From contig NZ_JBASCU010000017.1 of NCBI RefSeq assembly GCF_049651805.1, positions 124,001 to 188,000 of the forward strand: DNA of 64,000 bases. The letters are read 5' to 3'. The translations under genes were made by a program, and so were the position numbers. This DNA is from Pseudolysinimonas_A sp049651805 (GTDB lineage: Bacteria; Actinomycetota; Actinomycetes; Actinomycetales; Microbacteriaceae). Numbering within the stretch: position 1 is the stretch's first letter; each line of letters starts with the position of its first letter. Positions 25,418-35,327 of this stretch are shown piece by piece. The notes under the pieces were generated by a model that saw only the letters and a program-made list of their open reading frames with translations, was not told where the DNA came from and searched no databases.

Positions 25418-26914
25418 ATGCATTCCGAAATCAAGCACGCGAGCCTGACCAGGCGGGGCTTCCTCGCGGTCGGATCCGGCACCCTCGCCGCGATCACCCT
25501 GGCTTCGTGTTCAACGCCACCTCGATTCCTCTCCCCGACCGGGGCCGTGGTGCAACAGGTGGAGGCAGCCCGCGGAGGCACCGGCCGGGTCACCCGTGTC
25601 GACCTCGTCGCAGCTCCCACCCAAGTCGACCTTGCCGGTACCACCGCGGACACGTGGAGCTTCGGGTCGGTGCCCGCGCCGACGATCCGTCTGTCGGCGG
25701 GCGATACCTTGCTCGCGAATGTGCGCAATCAGCTCCCGGCCGACACCTCCGTGCATTGGCACGGCCTGGCGCTTCGGAATGACATGGACGGCGTGCCCGG
25801 CGCAACTCAGGCACCCATCCCCGCGGGTGGGGAATTCAGCTATGAGTTCGTCGCTGCGCAGCCCGGGACCTACTGGTTCCATCCGCACGTCGGACCGCAA
25901 TTGGATCGCGGTCTCTACGGAGCGCTCATCGTCGAGGATCCGAACGAGCCGCTGGTCTACGACGACGAGTGGGTGGTCATCCTCGATGACTGGCTCGACG
26001 GAGTGACGGGCACCCCGGACGAGGTGCTCGAGGAGCTCCGCGGCGGGATGATGGGAATGATGGGCGGCTCGGGCAGTCACATGCTGATGGGTGCTCGCTC
26101 AGACCTGCTCGGCGGCGACGCCGGCGATGTGTTCTACCCGCTCTACCTCATCAACGGCCGCCCGCCCGCCGACCCGGAGACGTTCACGAGCGCCCCCGGC
26201 AGGCGGGTGCGGATCAGGATCATCAACGCCGGGAGCGACACGGCGTTCCGGGTGGCGCTCGGCGGTCACCGGCTCACCGTTACCCACAGCGACGGGTTCC
26301 CGGTGAACCCGGTGGACACCGACGCGATCCTGATCGGCATGGGCGAACGGTACGACGTGCTCGTCACGCTCGGCGACGGCGTGTTCCCGTTCGTTGCCGT
26401 CGCGGAGGGCAAGGGCGAGACGGCGCTCGCGATCGTCCGCACCGGGGCCGGCGAGACGCCGCGCCCCTCCGCTACGATCCCCGAGTTGTCGAGGTCGGTC
26501 CTCATGGCCGACGCGCTCACCGCCGACCCGACCGTCGCGTTCCCGAGCCGCACCGTCGACCGCGAGCTGACGGCCAAGCTCTCGGGTTCGATGATGGCCT
26601 ACGACTGGGCGATCAACGGTCGCCGATTCGACCCAGCAAACCCCCTCGATGGCGCACTCGGGGTGAGGCAGGGCGAACGGGTGCGGCTCCGCATCGAGAA
26701 CACCACCGACATGTGGCATCCGTTCCACCTGCACGGCCACACCTACCAGCACGCCGGCGGCGGGCCGCGGAAGGACACCTCGATCGTGCTCCCGCGCACG
26801 TCGCTGACCGTCGAGTTCGACGCCGACAACCCGGGTCTCTGGGCGGCGCACTGTCACAACATCTACCACGCCGAGACCGGGATGATGACCATCCTCGGTT
26901 ACCAAGCCACCTGA
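25418..26914 (+). CDS. Multicopper oxidase, Tat-exported lipoprotein (CueO/CopA-like)
   Basis: 498 residues. The N-terminus has a Tat-like motif (LTRRGFLAVGSG) ending in a lipobox (LASC, C31). Copper-site motifs are complete: HWHG (H113, H115), HPH (H155, H157), HPFHLHGH and the C-terminal HCHNIYHAETGM, giving T1, T2 and T3 copper ligands with a methionine axial position. A methionine-rich stretch (GGMMGMMGG, near 208-216) is like the Met-rich insert of cuprous oxidases. Predicted to oxidise Cu(I) to less toxic Cu(II) outside the cell. It sits between the lipoproteins and the CopB-like ATPase. Confidence 0.93.
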   Translation: MHSEIKHASLTRRGFLAVGSGTLAAITLASCSTPPRFLSPTGAVVQQVEAARGGTGRVTRVDLVAAPTQVDLAGTTADTWSFGSVPAPTIRLSAGDTLLANVRNQLPADTSVHWHGLALRNDMDGVPGATQAPIPAGGEFSYEFVAAQPGTYWFHPHVGPQLDRGLYGALIVEDPNEPLVYDDEWVVILDDWLDGVTGTPDEVLEELRGGMMGMMGGSGSHMLMGARSDLLGGDAGDVFYPLYLINGRPPADPETFTSAPGRRVRIRIINAGSDTAFRVALGGHRLTVTHSDGFPVNPVDTDAILIGMGERYDVLVTLGDGVFPFVAVAEGKGETALAIVRTGAGETPRPSATIPELSRSVLMADALTADPTVAFPSRTVDRELTAKLSGSMMAYDWAINGRRFDPANPLDGALGVRQGERVRLRIENTTDMWHPFHLHGHTYQHAGGGPRKDTSIVLPRTSLTVEFDADNPGLWAAHCHNIYHAETGMMTILGYQAT

Positions 26915-26942
26915 GATCACGAGAACGAAGAGGCCACGAACG

Positions 26943-29477
26943 ATGAGCACACGAACTGTCGTCCTTGAAGTGTCCGGCGTGCATTGGGCGTCCTCGAAGG
27001 TTGTCGTGGAGGCGACCCTGCTGCGTCAGCCAGGTGTGATCGCGGTGGAGGCCAACCCGGTCTCGCAGACGGCGAACGTGTCTTACGATCCCGAACTCAC
27101 CTCCCAAGCTCATCTGCGGCAATGGGTTATCGAGTGCGGGTACCACTGCTCGGGTCAATCCGTCCCGAATCACATCTGCGACCCCGCCCACGACCCGCAC
27201 GCGATGTCGCACGGCGACCATCACCCGTCGCCTACTCCCGACCCTGCCCCTGCCGTCCACTCTGCCGCGTCGGGCCCATCGGAAGCTCCCGAGGACCACA
27301 CCGCGCACGCCGGGCACGAAGCCGGTCAGGGCGCCGGTCACGAAGCCGGTCAGGGCGCCGGTCACGGTGCCGACGCGACACCGGTGCGGAGCGCGCAGGA
27401 GGTGATGGGACACGGCGGGGGGCACGGCGGCATGTCGATGGAGTCGATGGTCCGCGACATGCGCAACCGGTTCCTTGTCGCGCTGATCCTGTCGATCCCG
27501 ATCACGCTGTTCTCGCCGATCGGCCGGGAGGTGCTCGGCTTCACGGTACCGGCGCCGTTCGGGCTCCGCGATGACGTCGTCGCGCTGATCTTCTCACTCC
27601 CGGTCATGTTCTACGCGGCTTGGATCTTCTTCGACGGCGCCTTCCGAGCGCTGCGTGCCCGAACCCTCGACATGATGGTGCTCGTCGCGGTGGGGGTGGG
27701 GGCCGGGTGGCTCTACAGCCTCATCGTCACCCTCAGCGGCGGAGGCGATGTCTTCTACGAGGCAGCCACGGTACTGGCGACCTTCGTCCTGCTGGGGCAC
27801 TGGGTGGAGATGCGCGCCCGCGGTGGGGCGAACGACGCCATTCGCCGACTGTTGGAGCTCGCACCGCCGCGCGCCGTGGTGATCCGTGACGGTAACGAAC
27901 TCGAGATACCCACGAACGAAGTCGTCCCGGGAGATCTCATGCTGGTCCGGCCCGGCGCGAAGATTCCCACCGACGGGAAGGTCGAAGACGGGGAATCGGC
28001 GATCGACGAATCGATGGTCACCGGCGAGAGCCTGCCGGTGGATAAGGGCCCCGGCTCGGCGGTCATCGGCGCCACCGTGAACACCGTCGGTACGTTGCGG
28101 ATCCGGGCGACGAAGATCGGCGCGGACACGGCGCTGGCTCAGATCGTCAAGCTGGTGCAGGAGGCTCAGAACTCCAAAGCCCCGGGGCAGCGGCTCGCGG
28201 ACCGCGCCGCGTCCTGGCTCGTGCTGGTGGCGCTGGTCGGCGGTAGCCTGACCTTCCTGATCTGGTGGCTGACCGGCGCTCCCCTCCCGACCGCGATCTT
28301 GTTCGCGATCACCGTCGTGGTGATCACCTGCCCGGACGCGTTGGGCTTGGCCACGCCGACGGCGATCATGGTCGGCACGGGACTCGGGGCCAAGCGCGGG
28401 GTGCTCTTCAAGAACGCCACCGGCATCGAGACCGCCGCGCGCATCGACACCGTCGTCATGGACAAGACCGGAACCCTCACGAAGGGCGAGCCCGAGGTCA
28501 CCGACTATTTGCCCGTCGGGACGGACGAGCTCGAGCTGTTGTCCCTCGTCGCCGCCGTCGAGCGGGAGTCCGAGCATCCGCTGGCCAAAGCGATCGTCGC
28601 CTACGCCGACGGCCGGAAGATCACCCGCCGCACCGCGTCGGCCTTCCGTAACGTCGCGGGGCGGGGCGCGATCGCCACCGTCGACGGTCGGCAGGTGGTA
28701 CTCGGCAACCCCCGGCTGATGGCCGAACAGGGCATCGACGTCTCGGCCGTGGAAAGCGCGCAGCAGTCTCTGGCAGATGGGGGCCGCACCGCGATCATGT
28801 TCGCCGTCGACGGGAGCATCGCGGGCGTCATCGCGCTCGCCGACGCACCGCGCGAAACCGCACGGGATTCGATCGACGCGCTGCACGAGGCGGGGATCGA
28901 AGTCGTCATGCTCACCGGGGACAATCGGCCCACCGCCGAGCGGATCGCCTCGATGTTGGGGATCGATACCGTGATCGCCGAAGTCCTTCCGGAAGACAAG
29001 TCCGCGAAGATCGCCGAGCTGCAGCAGGCCGGGAAGAGGGTGGCGATGGTCGGCGACGGCGTGAACGACGCCCCGGCGCTCGCCCGTGCCGATCTCGGAA
29101 TCGCGATCGGCGCGGGTACCGACGTGGCCATCGAGACCGCCGACGTCGTACTTATGCGCTCCGACCCGTTGGACGTGGCCGTCGCACTGCGGATCGGAAA
29201 GGGGACGTTGCGGAAGATGCGGCAGAACCTGACATGGGCGATCAGCTACAACGCGATCGCCCTGCCGATCGCCGCCGGAGTGTTCTTCCCAGCTTTCGGG
29301 CTGATGCTCAGCCCCGAGATCGCCGCGATCAGCATGTCCGGATCGTCGGTCATCGTCGCGGTCAACGCCCTCCTCCTCAAGCGGCTTCGGCTGCCCGCCG
29401 CCGCGTCTCGCTCCGCAGCGGCGTCCGGTGATCGGGTGGAACGGTCGAAGGGTGAAGCCGATGTCACTACCCGTTAG
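26943..29477 (+). CDS. CopB-like P1B-type ATPase with CPD transport motif and histidine-rich N-terminus
   Basis: 844 residues, with GAAGAGG before ATG 26943. The first ~70 residues look like a heavy-metal-associated domain that has lost its CxxC (SGVHWASSKVVVE in that place). A His/Gly-rich linker (~78-165) with repeats GHEAGQGA follows. The ATPase core has DKTGT (D507), SEHPLAKAI and GDGVNDAPAL. The transport motif in the sixth core helix is C463-P-D465, not CPC or the CPH of classical CopB. Selectivity is therefore uncertain: copper is likely from context, but another metal is possible. It is the last gene of the copper set. Confidence 0.88.
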   Translation: MSTRTVVLEVSGVHWASSKVVVEATLLRQPGVIAVEANPVSQTANVSYDPELTSQAHLRQWVIECGYHCSGQSVPNHICDPAHDPHAMSHGDHHPSPTPDPAPAVHSAASGPSEAPEDHTAHAGHEAGQGAGHEAGQGAGHGADATPVRSAQEVMGHGGGHGGMSMESMVRDMRNRFLVALILSIPITLFSPIGREVLGFTVPAPFGLRDDVVALIFSLPVMFYAAWIFFDGAFRALRARTLDMMVLVAVGVGAGWLYSLIVTLSGGGDVFYEAATVLATFVLLGHWVEMRARGGANDAIRRLLELAPPRAVVIRDGNELEIPTNEVVPGDLMLVRPGAKIPTDGKVEDGESAIDESMVTGESLPVDKGPGSAVIGATVNTVGTLRIRATKIGADTALAQIVKLVQEAQNSKAPGQRLADRAASWLVLVALVGGSLTFLIWWLTGAPLPTAILFAITVVVITCPDALGLATPTAIMVGTGLGAKRGVLFKNATGIETAARIDTVVMDKTGTLTKGEPEVTDYLPVGTDELELLSLVAAVERESEHPLAKAIVAYADGRKITRRTASAFRNVAGRGAIATVDGRQVVLGNPRLMAEQGIDVSAVESAQQSLADGGRTAIMFAVDGSIAGVIALADAPRETARDSIDALHEAGIEVVMLTGDNRPTAERIASMLGIDTVIAEVLPEDKSAKIAELQQAGKRVAMVGDGVNDAPALARADLGIAIGAGTDVAIETADVVLMRSDPLDVAVALRIGKGTLRKMRQNLTWAISYNAIALPIAAGVFFPAFGLMLSPEIAAISMSGSSVIVAVNALLLKRLRLPAAASRSAAASGDRVERSKGEADVTTR
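27315..27362 (+). repeat. 24-bp tandem repeat inside the His-rich linker of the CopB-like ATPase
   Basis: Two exact copies of a 24-bp unit (27315-27338 and 27339-27362) encode HEAGQGAG twice, and a third partial copy begins at 27363 (HGA). In-frame duplication lengthens the metal-binding linker without breaking the gene. Confidence 0.8.
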
Positions 29478-29723
29478 CCCGAACGCGGGAAGCGGAGCAA
29501 TCGAGGTCGAGGGCCGCATCTTCGCCGTGGGGCTGGTGTCAGGCAGCAGCACGTGTCCAGCGATTTCATCCCCACATTCGGGTCACCACTTCCCGAAGCA
29601 GTCGGCGATTCAGCTGCTCATCTTCGTTGTGAGCTTGCTCCAACTGAGACACCTCCGACGCCGGACCCGAACGCAGGATGCGATGGCAACCCCCCAAGCA
29701 CGTCGAAGCATGAAAGAGAACCG

Positions 29724-32132
29724 GTGAACAATCCGACTTCCGCTCCAGATGCCGTGGATCAGGACTACCTCGATCGCATCGATGCCTGGTGGCGAGCGGC
29801 GAACTACCTCTCGGTGGGACAGATCTATCTGCTGGACAACCCGCTGCTGCGCGAACCGCTGCTCCCCGAGCACATCAAACCCCGGCTGCTCGGCCACTGG
29901 GGTACCACGCCGGGGCTGAACTTCATCTACGCCCACCTGAACCGGGCGATCATGGAGCGCGACCTGGACACGATCTACGTCATGGGTCCCGGCCACGGCG
30001 GACCGGGGCCCGTCGCGGCCGCCTGGCTGGAGGGGACCTATACCGAGACCTACCCCGAGATCACTCAGGATGCCGACGGGATGCGACGGCTGTTCCGCCA
30101 ATTCTCCTTTCCCGGAGGCATCCCCAGCCATGTCGCCCCCGAGACGCCCGGATCGATCCACGAAGGCGGCGAGCTGGGGTACGCCCTTTCGCATGCCTAC
30201 GGCGCGGCGTTCGACAACCCGGATCTGATCGTCGCCGCGGTGGTCGGCGACGGGGAAGCCGAAACCGGGCCGCTGGCCGCGAGCTGGCAGTCCAACAAAT
30301 TCATCAACCCCGCTCGGGATGGAACGGTGCTGCCGATTCTGCACCTGAACGGCTACAAGATCGCCAACCCCACCGTGTTGGCTCGGATCAGCGCGGAGGA
30401 GCTCGATCACCTCTTGCGCGGCTTCGGGCACACCCCGTTCTATGTCGAGGGTCACGACCCGGTTCAGATGCACCAGGATTTCGCTCAGGTCTTGGACGCC
30501 TGCCTCGACGAGATCGGGGAGATCAAACGCCGGGCGCGCGCCGGCGACACCGAACGACCTCGCTGGCCGATGATCGTGCTGCGCTCTCCGAAAGGTTGGA
30601 CTGGCCCGAAGGAAGTTGACGGCAAACACGTGGAAGGAACCTGGCGAGCCCACCAGGTTCCGTTCTCCCAGGCGAGGGAGAACGACGAGCACCGCGCCAT
30701 CCTCGAACAGTGGCTGCGCAGCTATCGGCCGGAGGAGCTCTTCGATGAGGGTGGCGCGCCGGTCCCGTCGGTGGCCACGCTGCACCCATCGGGTTCGCGG
30801 CGGATGAGTGCCAACCCGCACGCCAACGGCGGACTTCTCATCAAGGACCTCGTGATGCCTGACTTCCGGCGCTATGAGGTTCCGGTCGCGAGTCCCGGCG
30901 TCTCCACTGCGGAGTCCACGCGGGCGCTCGGCGTTCTGTTGCGCGACGTGATGAGCGGCAACATGGACAACTTCCGGGTGTTCTCGCCCGACGAGAACAA
31001 CTCCAACCGGATCGACGCGGTTCTCGACGTGACCAACCGCGCCTGGAACGCCGCCACCATCGACGGGGACGATCATCTGGCACCGGATGGTCGGGTGATG
31101 GAGATTCTCTCCGAGCACACCATCCAAGGGTGGCTGGAGGGCTATCTGCTCACCGGACGGCACGGCTTCTTCTCCTGCTACGAAGCGTTCATCCACATCG
31201 TCGACTCGATGTTCAACCAGCACGCGAAGTGGTTGACCACCGCTAACGACATCCCCTGGCGTCGCCCGATCGCCTCTCTGAACTACCTGCTCACCTCGCA
31301 CGTCTGGCGGCAGGACCACAACGGGTTCTCGCATCAGGACCCCGGGTTCATCGACCATGTGGTGAACAAGAAGTCCGACGTGGTCCGGGTGTACCTGCCG
31401 CCAGACGCGAACACCCTGCTGTCGGTGGCCGATCACTGCTTGCGCAGTCGCCAGTACGTCAACGTGATCGTGGCCGGCAAGCAACCCGAGCTGCAGTTCT
31501 TGACGATGGAGCAGGCGATCGAGCACTGCACGAACGGCCTCGGCGTCTGGGACTGGGCAAGCAATGACGCAGGCGAGGAACCCGACGTCGTCATGGCCTG
31601 CGCCGGCGACGTTCCGACCCTGGAGACCCTCGCGGCTGTCTCGATCTTGCGTGCGGCGCTCCCCGACCTCCGCATTCGTGTCGTCAATGTCGTCGACCTG
31701 ATGCGCCTCCAAGACGCGCGCGCGCATCCCCACGGACTGTCCGACGAGGAATTCGACGCGCTGTTCACCACCGACAAGCCTGTCGTCTTCGCCTACCACG
31801 GCTACCCCTCGTTGATCCATCGGCTGACCTACCGGCGCGCGGGACACGGCAACCTGCACGTGCACGGCTACCGCGAGGAGGGCACGACCACCACCCCGTT
31901 CGACATGTGCGTGCTCAACGAAATCGACCGGTTCCACCTGGCCATCGATGTCATCGACCGGGTTCCCCGGCTGCACGACGCGTCCGTGCAGGTGCGGCAG
32001 GACCTGACCGAGGCCCTCATCCGGCACCGTGTCTACATCCGCGAGAACGGGCAGGACATGCCCGAGATCCGCGACTGGACGTGGGAGGAGATTGACCGCG
32101 AACCGCTCCTCCCGGTCGATCCGCTCAGATGA
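29724..32132 (+). CDS. xfp: Xylulose-5-phosphate/fructose-6-phosphate phosphoketolase
   Basis: 802 residues from GTG 29724 (preceded by AAAGAGAA); the frame is open further upstream but that part has no family similarity. Motifs: N-terminal LLGHWGTTPGLNFIYAHLNR, GPGHGGPG, the thiamine-diphosphate region VVGDGEAETGPLAASW, NGYKIANPT, and SHVWRQDHNGFSHQDPGF later. It splits xylulose-5-P or fructose-6-P with phosphate into acetyl-P and a C3 or C4 sugar phosphate, by-passing upper glycolysis. It opens a tightly coupled operon with the GH65 fusion, type II GAPDH and a transporter, directly after the copper genes. Confidence 0.93.
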   Translation: MNNPTSAPDAVDQDYLDRIDAWWRAANYLSVGQIYLLDNPLLREPLLPEHIKPRLLGHWGTTPGLNFIYAHLNRAIMERDLDTIYVMGPGHGGPGPVAAAWLEGTYTETYPEITQDADGMRRLFRQFSFPGGIPSHVAPETPGSIHEGGELGYALSHAYGAAFDNPDLIVAAVVGDGEAETGPLAASWQSNKFINPARDGTVLPILHLNGYKIANPTVLARISAEELDHLLRGFGHTPFYVEGHDPVQMHQDFAQVLDACLDEIGEIKRRARAGDTERPRWPMIVLRSPKGWTGPKEVDGKHVEGTWRAHQVPFSQARENDEHRAILEQWLRSYRPEELFDEGGAPVPSVATLHPSGSRRMSANPHANGGLLIKDLVMPDFRRYEVPVASPGVSTAESTRALGVLLRDVMSGNMDNFRVFSPDENNSNRIDAVLDVTNRAWNAATIDGDDHLAPDGRVMEILSEHTIQGWLEGYLLTGRHGFFSCYEAFIHIVDSMFNQHAKWLTTANDIPWRRPIASLNYLLTSHVWRQDHNGFSHQDPGFIDHVVNKKSDVVRVYLPPDANTLLSVADHCLRSRQYVNVIVAGKQPELQFLTMEQAIEHCTNGLGVWDWASNDAGEEPDVVMACAGDVPTLETLAAVSILRAALPDLRIRVVNVVDLMRLQDARAHPHGLSDEEFDALFTTDKPVVFAYHGYPSLIHRLTYRRAGHGNLHVHGYREEGTTTTPFDMCVLNEIDRFHLAIDVIDRVPRLHDASVQVRQDLTEALIRHRVYIRENGQDMPEIRDWTWEEIDREPLLPVDPLR

Positions 32133-35100
32133 ACGAGGTGCCCCGCCTTCCCGGAACCCATCGTGTCGACACGGTCTATGACGCGGTGCTGTTCGACATG
32201 GATGGCGTGGTCACCGATACCGCGGGGATCCACGCCGCCGCCTGGAAGCAGCTTTTCGACCAGGTGCTGCAGGACCCGCGGGTTCGGGTGGCCGATCCCG
32301 AGCGCACCTTTGATCCCGTCGTCGACTACCGTCGGTACGTCGATGGCCGAAGCCGCGAAGACGGCGTCACCGCCTATCTGGGCGCCCGCGGAATCACCCT
32401 GGAGCCGGGGAAGCCTGACGACCTTCCTGACATGTGGACGGTCGCCGGCCTCGCCGCCCGCAAGAACGACCTGTTCTTGGCAGAACTGGATGCGCGCGGC
32501 CTGCGCACCTACCCCGGGACGACGGCGCTGCTCGCCCGGCTCCGCGACGCCGGTGTGCCCGTCGGTCTGGTCACCGCAAGCCGAAACGCCCAGCAGATGC
32601 TCGCGGCCGCCGGACTCGCGGGCCTGTTCGACACCGTTGTGGACGGCCAGGCCGCGCTGGAGCACCGACTTCCCGGCAAACCCGACCCGGCGATGTTCCG
32701 GGAGGCGGCCCGACGACTTGGTGTCCGCCCGGAGCGCGCGGCCGTCGTCGAGGACGCCGTGTCGGGGATCGAGGCGGCTCGTCGGGGTGGATTCGGTCTC
32801 GTCGTCGGGATCGCCCGCCTGGGGCATCGCGAGGAGCTCGAGGCGGCCGGAGCCGACGTCGTCCTCAACGACGTGAGCGAACTCGACCTGGGAGCATCCG
32901 CCACCGATCCGTGGGTGCTCGTGTATCACGGGTTCGACCCGGCCCACGAGGGACACCGCGAAGCGCTGACCGCCCTGGGCAACGGATACCTGGCCACGCG
33001 GGGCGCCCGCCCCGAGTTCGCCGACGACGGGACGCACTATCCCGGGACGTATCTGGCGGGGGTCTATAACCGCCTCGTCAGCACCATTCACGACCGGAGC
33101 CTCGAGGAGGAGCACCTGGTCAACCTGCCCAACTGGCTTCCGCTGGACATTCGGATCGGTGGGGGTCCGTGGTGGTCGAGTGGGCGAGTCGAGACACTCG
33201 ACGAACGACGTGAGGTGAATCTGCGGTCGGGAATCTCGACCCGATCCGCGACACTCGTGGGCCCGCGCGGCAATCACCTGAACGTCGTCCAACGGTCCTT
33301 CGTCTCGATGGACGACCCGCACCTGGCGGTGCTGGAGACCACTCTCGTCGCGCGCGGATGGGGTGGCCGGGTCACCCTCCGAGCGGGCATCGACGCGGGG
33401 GTTCGCAACACCAACGTCGCCGCCTACCGTGGTTCCGATACGACCCATCTGAGCTCGCCGACGTTCACGACCATCGACGACATCCTGCTCTGCGCGGTGG
33501 AGACCAGGCAGAGCCGGATCCGGATCGCCACTGCGGTCCACCTGCGTCTCGCCGGAGCGGACGGCGTCTGGAAGGAACCGAGCGCGAGGAGCGGGCGTCG
33601 ATATAGCCGCTCGGTAGGGTTCGCCGTCGCGGACGGCGAGCCGGTGACGCTCACCAAGACGGCGGCGATCTTCTCCTCCCGCGACGCCGCGATCGCGTCG
33701 CCCGAGCTGGCGGCGGTCACGCGACTTCGCGACCACGCCGGAGACACCGAGGGCGCGCTCGATCGTCACCGGGCGGCCTGGGAGCGTCTCTGGCAGCGCT
33801 TCGCCATCACGATCGATGCCGACCCGCGAAGCCGGCTCGTGCTGAACCTTCACGTCTTCCACGTGCTTCAGGCCCTCTCGCTGCACACCGCCGAGCTGGA
33901 TGCCGGGGTGCCCGCCCGCGGTCTACACGGCGAGGGCTACCGAGGGCACGTCTTCTGGGATGAGCTGTTCGTACTTCCCGTGCTCGGTCTCCGGCTGCCG
34001 AATGTGGCTCGAGCCCTGCTGGACTACCGATGGCACCGGTTGGACGCGGCCCGCAGCGCGGCGCGGGCGGCAGGGTTACGGGGGGCACTATTCCCCTGGC
34101 AGAGCGGCAGCGACGGCCGGGAGGAGACACCCGACACGTTGTACAACCCGCGCTCAGCCCGCTGGATGCCCGACAACTCGAGTCGCCAGCGGCACGTCGG
34201 ACTTGCGGTCGCGTACAACGCCTGGCAGTACTTCCAGGTGACCGCCGACCGCGACTGGCTGGCCGACCGTGGCGCGGAACTGATCATCGAGGTCGCCCGG
34301 TACTTCGCCGCCTCCGCCGTGCACGATGCCGCGACAGATCGCTTTCATATCACGGGCGTCATGGGGCCCGACGAGTACCACGACGGCTACCCGGACGCGC
34401 CGGGGGACGGAGTCCGCGACAACACCTACACGAACGTCATGGCCGCCTGGGTCTGCGAGCGCGCCGGTGAGACTCTCGATGAGCTGGCCGGCCACGCTCG
34501 CGACGACGTCGTCGACCGTCTGCGCATCGACCCCGATGAGATGGCCCGGTGGGCGCAGCTGAGCCGACGGCTCGCCGTCCCCATCCATTCCGACGGGATC
34601 CTCAGCCAATTCGACGGGTATGAGAGCCTCCTCGAACTCGACTGGGCCGACTACCGGCAGCGATACGGCAACATCGGTCGCCTCGACCTCATCCTCGAAT
34701 CCGAGAACGACGCCACCAATCGCTACAAGCTCGCCAAGCAGCCCGATGTCGTCATGCTCGTCTACCTGCTCGGCCGGGAGGGAGTACGACGACAGCTGGC
34801 GAGGCTCGGCTACCCGTTCTCGCACGACGATCTCGTGCGCACCGTCGACTATTACCTCGACCGCACCTCGAACGGCTCGACACTGAGCCGAGTCGTGAAT
34901 GCCTCCGTGCTCGCCGGACTCGACGAATCACGGTCGTGGGCGCTCTTCCGGGAGACCCTGATCGCCGACCTCGATGACACCCAGGGCGGAACGACCCGGG
35001 AAGGCATCCACCTCGGGGCGATGGCCGGCTCCGTCGACCTGATCGCCCGGTCGTTCGCCGGCCTGAACCTGGCCTCGCATCAGATCGAGTTCACACCGCG

Positions 35101-35314
35101 GCTGCCGACACGGCTGGCGAGAGTCCGCTTCCCCTTCGCCTATCGGGGGCACCGGATCGACGTGGACCTCGATCACCAATCCCTGCGACTGCACCTGCTT
35201 CCCAGTCCGGCCGAGCCCATCCGATTCTCCGCCGGAACGTCACAGGTGACGCTCGGCGGGGGCCAGTCCTACGAGTTCCCGCTGTCACCGTCACAGCGAA
35301 GCGGCGATCGATGA
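32129..35314 (+). CDS. Fusion of beta-phosphoglucomutase (HAD) and family 65 glycoside phosphorylase
   Basis: 1061 residues. Residues ~15-255 are a HAD hydrolase of the beta-phosphoglucomutase type: nucleophile DMDGV (D24, D26), VTASRN, GKPDP and VVEDAVSGIEAA. From ~265 to the end is a GH65 disaccharide phosphorylase with YPGTYLAGVYNR and the catalytic glutamate E749 in GVMGPDEYHDG. The phosphorylase would cleave maltose, trehalose or kojibiose with phosphate to beta-glucose-1-P plus glucose, and the mutase half would convert that to glucose-6-P, feeding the phosphoketolase next door. Donor specificity is not decided by sequence. ATG 32129 overlaps the xfp stop. Confidence 0.9.
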   Translation: MNEVPRLPGTHRVDTVYDAVLFDMDGVVTDTAGIHAAAWKQLFDQVLQDPRVRVADPERTFDPVVDYRRYVDGRSREDGVTAYLGARGITLEPGKPDDLPDMWTVAGLAARKNDLFLAELDARGLRTYPGTTALLARLRDAGVPVGLVTASRNAQQMLAAAGLAGLFDTVVDGQAALEHRLPGKPDPAMFREAARRLGVRPERAAVVEDAVSGIEAARRGGFGLVVGIARLGHREELEAAGADVVLNDVSELDLGASATDPWVLVYHGFDPAHEGHREALTALGNGYLATRGARPEFADDGTHYPGTYLAGVYNRLVSTIHDRSLEEEHLVNLPNWLPLDIRIGGGPWWSSGRVETLDERREVNLRSGISTRSATLVGPRGNHLNVVQRSFVSMDDPHLAVLETTLVARGWGGRVTLRAGIDAGVRNTNVAAYRGSDTTHLSSPTFTTIDDILLCAVETRQSRIRIATAVHLRLAGADGVWKEPSARSGRRYSRSVGFAVADGEPVTLTKTAAIFSSRDAAIASPELAAVTRLRDHAGDTEGALDRHRAAWERLWQRFAITIDADPRSRLVLNLHVFHVLQALSLHTAELDAGVPARGLHGEGYRGHVFWDELFVLPVLGLRLPNVARALLDYRWHRLDAARSAARAAGLRGALFPWQSGSDGREETPDTLYNPRSARWMPDNSSRQRHVGLAVAYNAWQYFQVTADRDWLADRGAELIIEVARYFAASAVHDAATDRFHITGVMGPDEYHDGYPDAPGDGVRDNTYTNVMAAWVCERAGETLDELAGHARDDVVDRLRIDPDEMARWAQLSRRLAVPIHSDGILSQFDGYESLLELDWADYRQRYGNIGRLDLILESENDATNRYKLAKQPDVVMLVYLLGREGVRRQLARLGYPFSHDDLVRTVDYYLDRTSNGSTLSRVVNASVLAGLDESRSWALFRETLIADLDDTQGGTTREGIHLGAMAGSVDLIARSFAGLNLASHQIEFTPRLPTRLARVRFPFAYRGHRIDVDLDHQSLRLHLLPSPAEPIRFSAGTSQVTLGGGQSYEFPLSPSQRSGDR

Positions 35315-35327
35315 GAAAGGCACGTCA

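Noticed and set aside
29478..29723. N-terminal extension of phosphoketolase or a small gene
   Set aside because: The frame is open but lacks family similarity, and GTG 29724 fits the known N-terminus.
29610..32027. 805-codon leftward frame opposite phosphoketolase
   Set aside because: Caused by high GC and codon bias; the rightward frame is an unmistakable phosphoketolase.
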